DNA of 33,702 nucleotides from Rhodoplanes serenus (GTDB lineage Bacteria; Pseudomonadota; Alphaproteobacteria; Rhizobiales; Xanthobacteraceae), in contig CAMDDZ010000060.1 of NCBI GenBank assembly GCA_945893145.1, positions 1-33,702 of the forward strand, in the 5' to 3' direction. The translations under genes and the position numbers were made by a program. The notes under the pieces were generated by a model that was not told where the DNA came from, ran no database searches, and saw only the letters and a program-made list of their open reading frames with translations. Of this stretch, positions 31,277 through 33,702 are shown piece after piece (position 1 is the first letter of the stretch; each line of letters begins with the position of its first letter).

Positions 31277-33406
31277 GTGCCCGATCGCGCCGACCGTCTG
31301 CTGGCGGAGATGACGCTCGAGGAAAAGCTCGGGCAGCTCAACATGATCGACGCCGGCGCGCCGCCCGATGGGGCGGCCGCGATGGAGCGCGACATCGCGG
31401 CCGGGCGGATCGGGAGCCTGTTCAACGCCTATGGCGCAGCCGAAACCAATGCGCTGCAACGGCTCGCGGTCGAGCAAAGCCGGCTGCGCATTCCGCTGAT
31501 TTTCGGCTTCGACGTACTGCACGGTCACCGCACGATCTTTCCGATTCCGCTGGCGGAGGCCTGCGCCTTCGATCCGGGGCTTTGGCAGCGCACCGCGCAG
31601 GCCGCCGCCGACGAGGCGGCGCGCGACGGCATCAGCCTGACGTTTGCGCCCATGCTCGATGTGTGCCGCGACCCGCGCTGGGGCCGCATCGCCGAGGGTC
31701 CGGGCGACGATGCGTTGGTTGCGAGCCGCTATGGCGAGGCCAAGGTGCGCGGCTTCCAAGGTGCCGAGCTTTCGGGGCGCGCCAGCGTCGCCGCCACCGC
31801 AAAACACATTGGCGCCTATGGGGCAGTGGCGGCCGGGCGCGAATACGGGCCGGTCGATGTGTCGGAACGCCAGCTCCCGGAAGTCTATCTGCCGCCGTTC
31901 GAAGCTGCCGCCAAAGCCTGCGCCGCCGCGATTATGCCGTCGCAGAACGACGTCGCCGGCATCCCGATGACCGCCCACGGCGAAATCCTCAACAACCTGC
32001 TGCGCGCTCGCTGGGGCTTCGACGGCGTGGTGATGAGCGACTACGATTCCGTCGTCGAGCTGATCAAGCACGGCGTGGCGGAGAGCATCGAAGACGCGGC
32101 CGTGCTCGCTCTCCTGGCCGGCGTCGATATCGATATGCAGAGCCGATGCTACGTGCGGGCTTTGCCGGCGGCGCTCGAGCACGGCCGCGTGCGGATGGAC
32201 GATATCGACCGCGCGGTGCGGCGCGTCCTCCGGCTGAAGGCCCGGCTCGGCCTGTTTGACGATCCGTTCAGCCGCACATCGGCGTCGCCAGCATCGGCGG
32301 AGCGGCATGCGGCGCTGGCGCGCGATGCGGCGCGGCGCTCGGTGGTTTTGCTCACGAACGAGCGCGGCGTGCTGCCGCTGACGCCACGCACGAAGTCCAT
32401 CGCTTTGATCGGCCCGCTCGCTGACGCGCCATTGGAAATGTTCGGCCCCTGGTTCGCGGCAGCCGGCCTTGAATCGGCAACCATTCTGGCGGGCCTGCGT
32501 GCCGCCCTGCCCCATGCCGAGATCGTTCACGTGGCTGGCGTCCCGATTGAAGACCGCGACGAAAGCGGGATTCCAGCGGCGCTCGCTGCCGCACGCGCGG
32601 CCGATGTCGTGATCCTTTCGTTGGGCGAACCCAAAACCTTATCCGGCGAGGCGCACAGCCGCGGCCACATCGACCTGCCGGGCTCGCAGCGCGCGCTGGC
32701 CGAAGCCGTTCTCGCGCTCGGCAAACCCACGATCGCGATCCTGAGCCACGGCCGTCCGCTCGCGCTGCCGTGGCTGTTCGAGCGCGCCGACGCCGTGCTC
32801 GCCACCTGGTTCCTCGGCTCCGAGGCCGGCCACGGCATTGCCGACGTGCTGACCGGCGCCTGGAATCCGAGCGGCCGGCTGGCGCTGTCATGGCCCGTTG
32901 ACGTGGGCCAAATCCCGACCTTCCACTCGCAGCGCACCACCGGACGGCCCGGCAAGCCCGACGTGCATTATTCCAGCCGTCACATCGACCTGCCGATCGA
33001 GCCGCAGTTTTGTTTCGGCCACGGCCTGTCGTACACGCGCTTCGAGGTGACGGCGCTCACCGCAACGCCCGCCGAATTCGCGCCGGGCGACCCGGTGACG
33101 GTCGAGGCGGACATCCTCAATGCGGGCGAAGTCGCCGGCGAGGAAACGGTGCTGCTATTTCTGCGCGACCCCGTTGCCAGCGTCGCCCGGCCTGCGCTCG
33201 AACTGAAAGGCTTTGCCAAGGCGATGCTGACGCCAGGCGCGCGGCAGACGGTGCGGTTCCGGCTCAGCGGGTCAGACTTCGCGTTCCTCGATCAAAAGCT
33301 CGAACCGCGGATCGAGCCTGGCGCGTTCGAAATCCTCGTCGGCCCCTGCGCGGATCGCAACCAGCTCAAGGCCATCACCATCCGGTTCCGCGTCAAGCCG
33401 CATTGA
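31277..33406 (+). CDS. GH3-family beta-glucosidase-like glycoside hydrolase
   Basis: This 709-residue protein has the BglX-type GH3 layout. RADRLLAEMTLEEKLGQ starts the TIM barrel. FAPMLDVCRDPRWGRIAEG and KHIGAYG follow, and the nucleophile Asp255 is in GVVMSDYDSV. A second alpha/beta domain begins near RSVVLLTNE, and a C-terminal fibronectin-III-like domain starts after FGHGLSYTRFEV. No export signal is present, so action in the cytoplasm is likely, unlike periplasmic BglX. The GTG at 31277 is used because it precedes the family's conserved first helix. It begins only five bases after the aldolase stop and so belongs to the aromatic operon, suggesting breakdown of a phenolic glucoside. Confidence 0.9.
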   Translation: MPDRADRLLAEMTLEEKLGQLNMIDAGAPPDGAAAMERDIAAGRIGSLFNAYGAAETNALQRLAVEQSRLRIPLIFGFDVLHGHRTIFPIPLAEACAFDPGLWQRTAQAAADEAARDGISLTFAPMLDVCRDPRWGRIAEGPGDDALVASRYGEAKVRGFQGAELSGRASVAATAKHIGAYGAVAAGREYGPVDVSERQLPEVYLPPFEAAAKACAAAIMPSQNDVAGIPMTAHGEILNNLLRARWGFDGVVMSDYDSVVELIKHGVAESIEDAAVLALLAGVDIDMQSRCYVRALPAALEHGRVRMDDIDRAVRRVLRLKARLGLFDDPFSRTSASPASAERHAALARDAARRSVVLLTNERGVLPLTPRTKSIALIGPLADAPLEMFGPWFAAAGLESATILAGLRAALPHAEIVHVAGVPIEDRDESGIPAALAAARAADVVILSLGEPKTLSGEAHSRGHIDLPGSQRALAEAVLALGKPTIAILSHGRPLALPWLFERADAVLATWFLGSEAGHGIADVLTGAWNPSGRLALSWPVDVGQIPTFHSQRTTGRPGKPDVHYSSRHIDLPIEPQFCFGHGLSYTRFEVTALTATPAEFAPGDPVTVEADILNAGEVAGEETVLLFLRDPVASVARPALELKGFAKAMLTPGARQTVRFRLSGSDFAFLDQKLEPRIEPGAFEILVGPCADRNQLKAITIRFRVKPH

Positions 33407-33543
33407 CGCTCGCACGCCCGGCACTCTTGCGACGCCGCAACCTTCCCCTTAAAGCAGCATGACATTACTCTGAATCGATTTTGGATTCCCAAATCAGTTG
33501 GTTTCTGATTCAAGATGCTGGCTGGGCCGGAGGCCAGTATCCG
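33407..33543. other. Left end region of an IS630-type insertion sequence
   Basis: This short stretch separates the GH3 gene from the transposase start. It holds small inverted repeats such as AATCAG/CTGATT near 33490-33515 and CTGG...CCAG near 33520-33540. The terminal inverted repeat of the element must lie here, but it cannot be fixed without the other end, which is outside the window. Confidence 0.35.
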
Positions 33544-33702
33544 ATGGGTCGAGCCTATTCCATTGATCTACGCGAACGGGTGGTGGCAGCGGTTGAGAGC
33601 GGTGGCTTTTCGTGTCATCGGGCTGCGGCGCAGTTTGGCGTCGGCGTCAGCACGGCGATCCGATGGGTGGATCGGCTGCGCAAGACCGGCAGCGTTCGGC
33701 CG
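33544..33702 (+). mobile_element. IS630-family transposase, N-terminal part (cut by window edge)
   Basis: The open frame from the ATG at 33544 gives 53 residues before the window ends. They match the N-terminal helix-turn-helix of IS630-type transposases: MGRAYSIDLRERVVAAVE, then a segment with AAAQFGVGVSTAIRWVDRLR. The DDE catalytic part would lie outside the window. It follows the catabolic operon and may mark the edge of that gene cluster. Confidence 0.85.

Noticed and set aside
1..33702. CRISPR array or rRNA genes
   Set aside because: No regularly spaced direct repeats and no rRNA-like sequence were seen on reading the window.

Overview
The window looks like chromosomal DNA of a high-GC alphaproteobacterium of the Bradyrhizobium/Rhodopseudomonas type. 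The grounds are an Omp25/31-like porin, a DUF1488 protein, two orphan Bug/TctC solute-binding proteins, a DUF3734-type patatin, and a rhizobial-style intergenic palindrome at 26853-26901. The genus is inferred from family content, not proven.

Layout. 1-915: truncated Bug-type binding protein. 916-3612: right end of a degraded integrated element, with a broken P27 terminase small subunit, a 55-codon reading frame, two hairpins, a tyrosine integrase and a 45-bp 3' fragment of a tRNA-Arg(TCT) that marks the attachment site. 3715-10036: five tightly packed minus-strand genes. In transcription order these are an exported helical protein with a Cys-rich tail, two mutually homologous lipoproteins of unknown family, a trypsin-like protease and a subtilisin-like protease. 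I know no named system with this gene set and consider it the most interesting part of the window. 10037-15573: patatin phospholipase, small housekeeping or hypothetical genes and an outer-membrane beta-barrel. 15902-20126: NarL/FixJ response regulator facing a hybrid histidine kinase, then a divergent ABC solute-binding protein.

20163-31271 is a catabolic region. A six-gene minus-strand operon carries a cupin, an HsaA-like flavin hydroxylase, a Bug binding protein, an FAH-family hydrolase, a VOC extradiol dioxygenase and a luciferase-like monooxygenase. A plus-strand operon carries an isocitrate-lyase/PEP-mutase enzyme, a PHBH-type FAD monooxygenase, a class II aldolase and a GH3 glycosidase. 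A zinc-free quinone oxidoreductase and a DUF3108 protein lie between them. Together they suggest uptake, hydroxylation, meta-cleavage and lower-pathway breakdown of an aromatic compound, perhaps released from a glucoside. The substrate cannot be read from the sequence. The window ends inside an IS630-type transposase gene.

The protease operon appears more AT-rich than the catabolic region and starts about 100 bp outside the attachment site, so it may be acquired DNA at an integration hotspot. All coordinates come from reading frames and motifs by eye. No searches were run.
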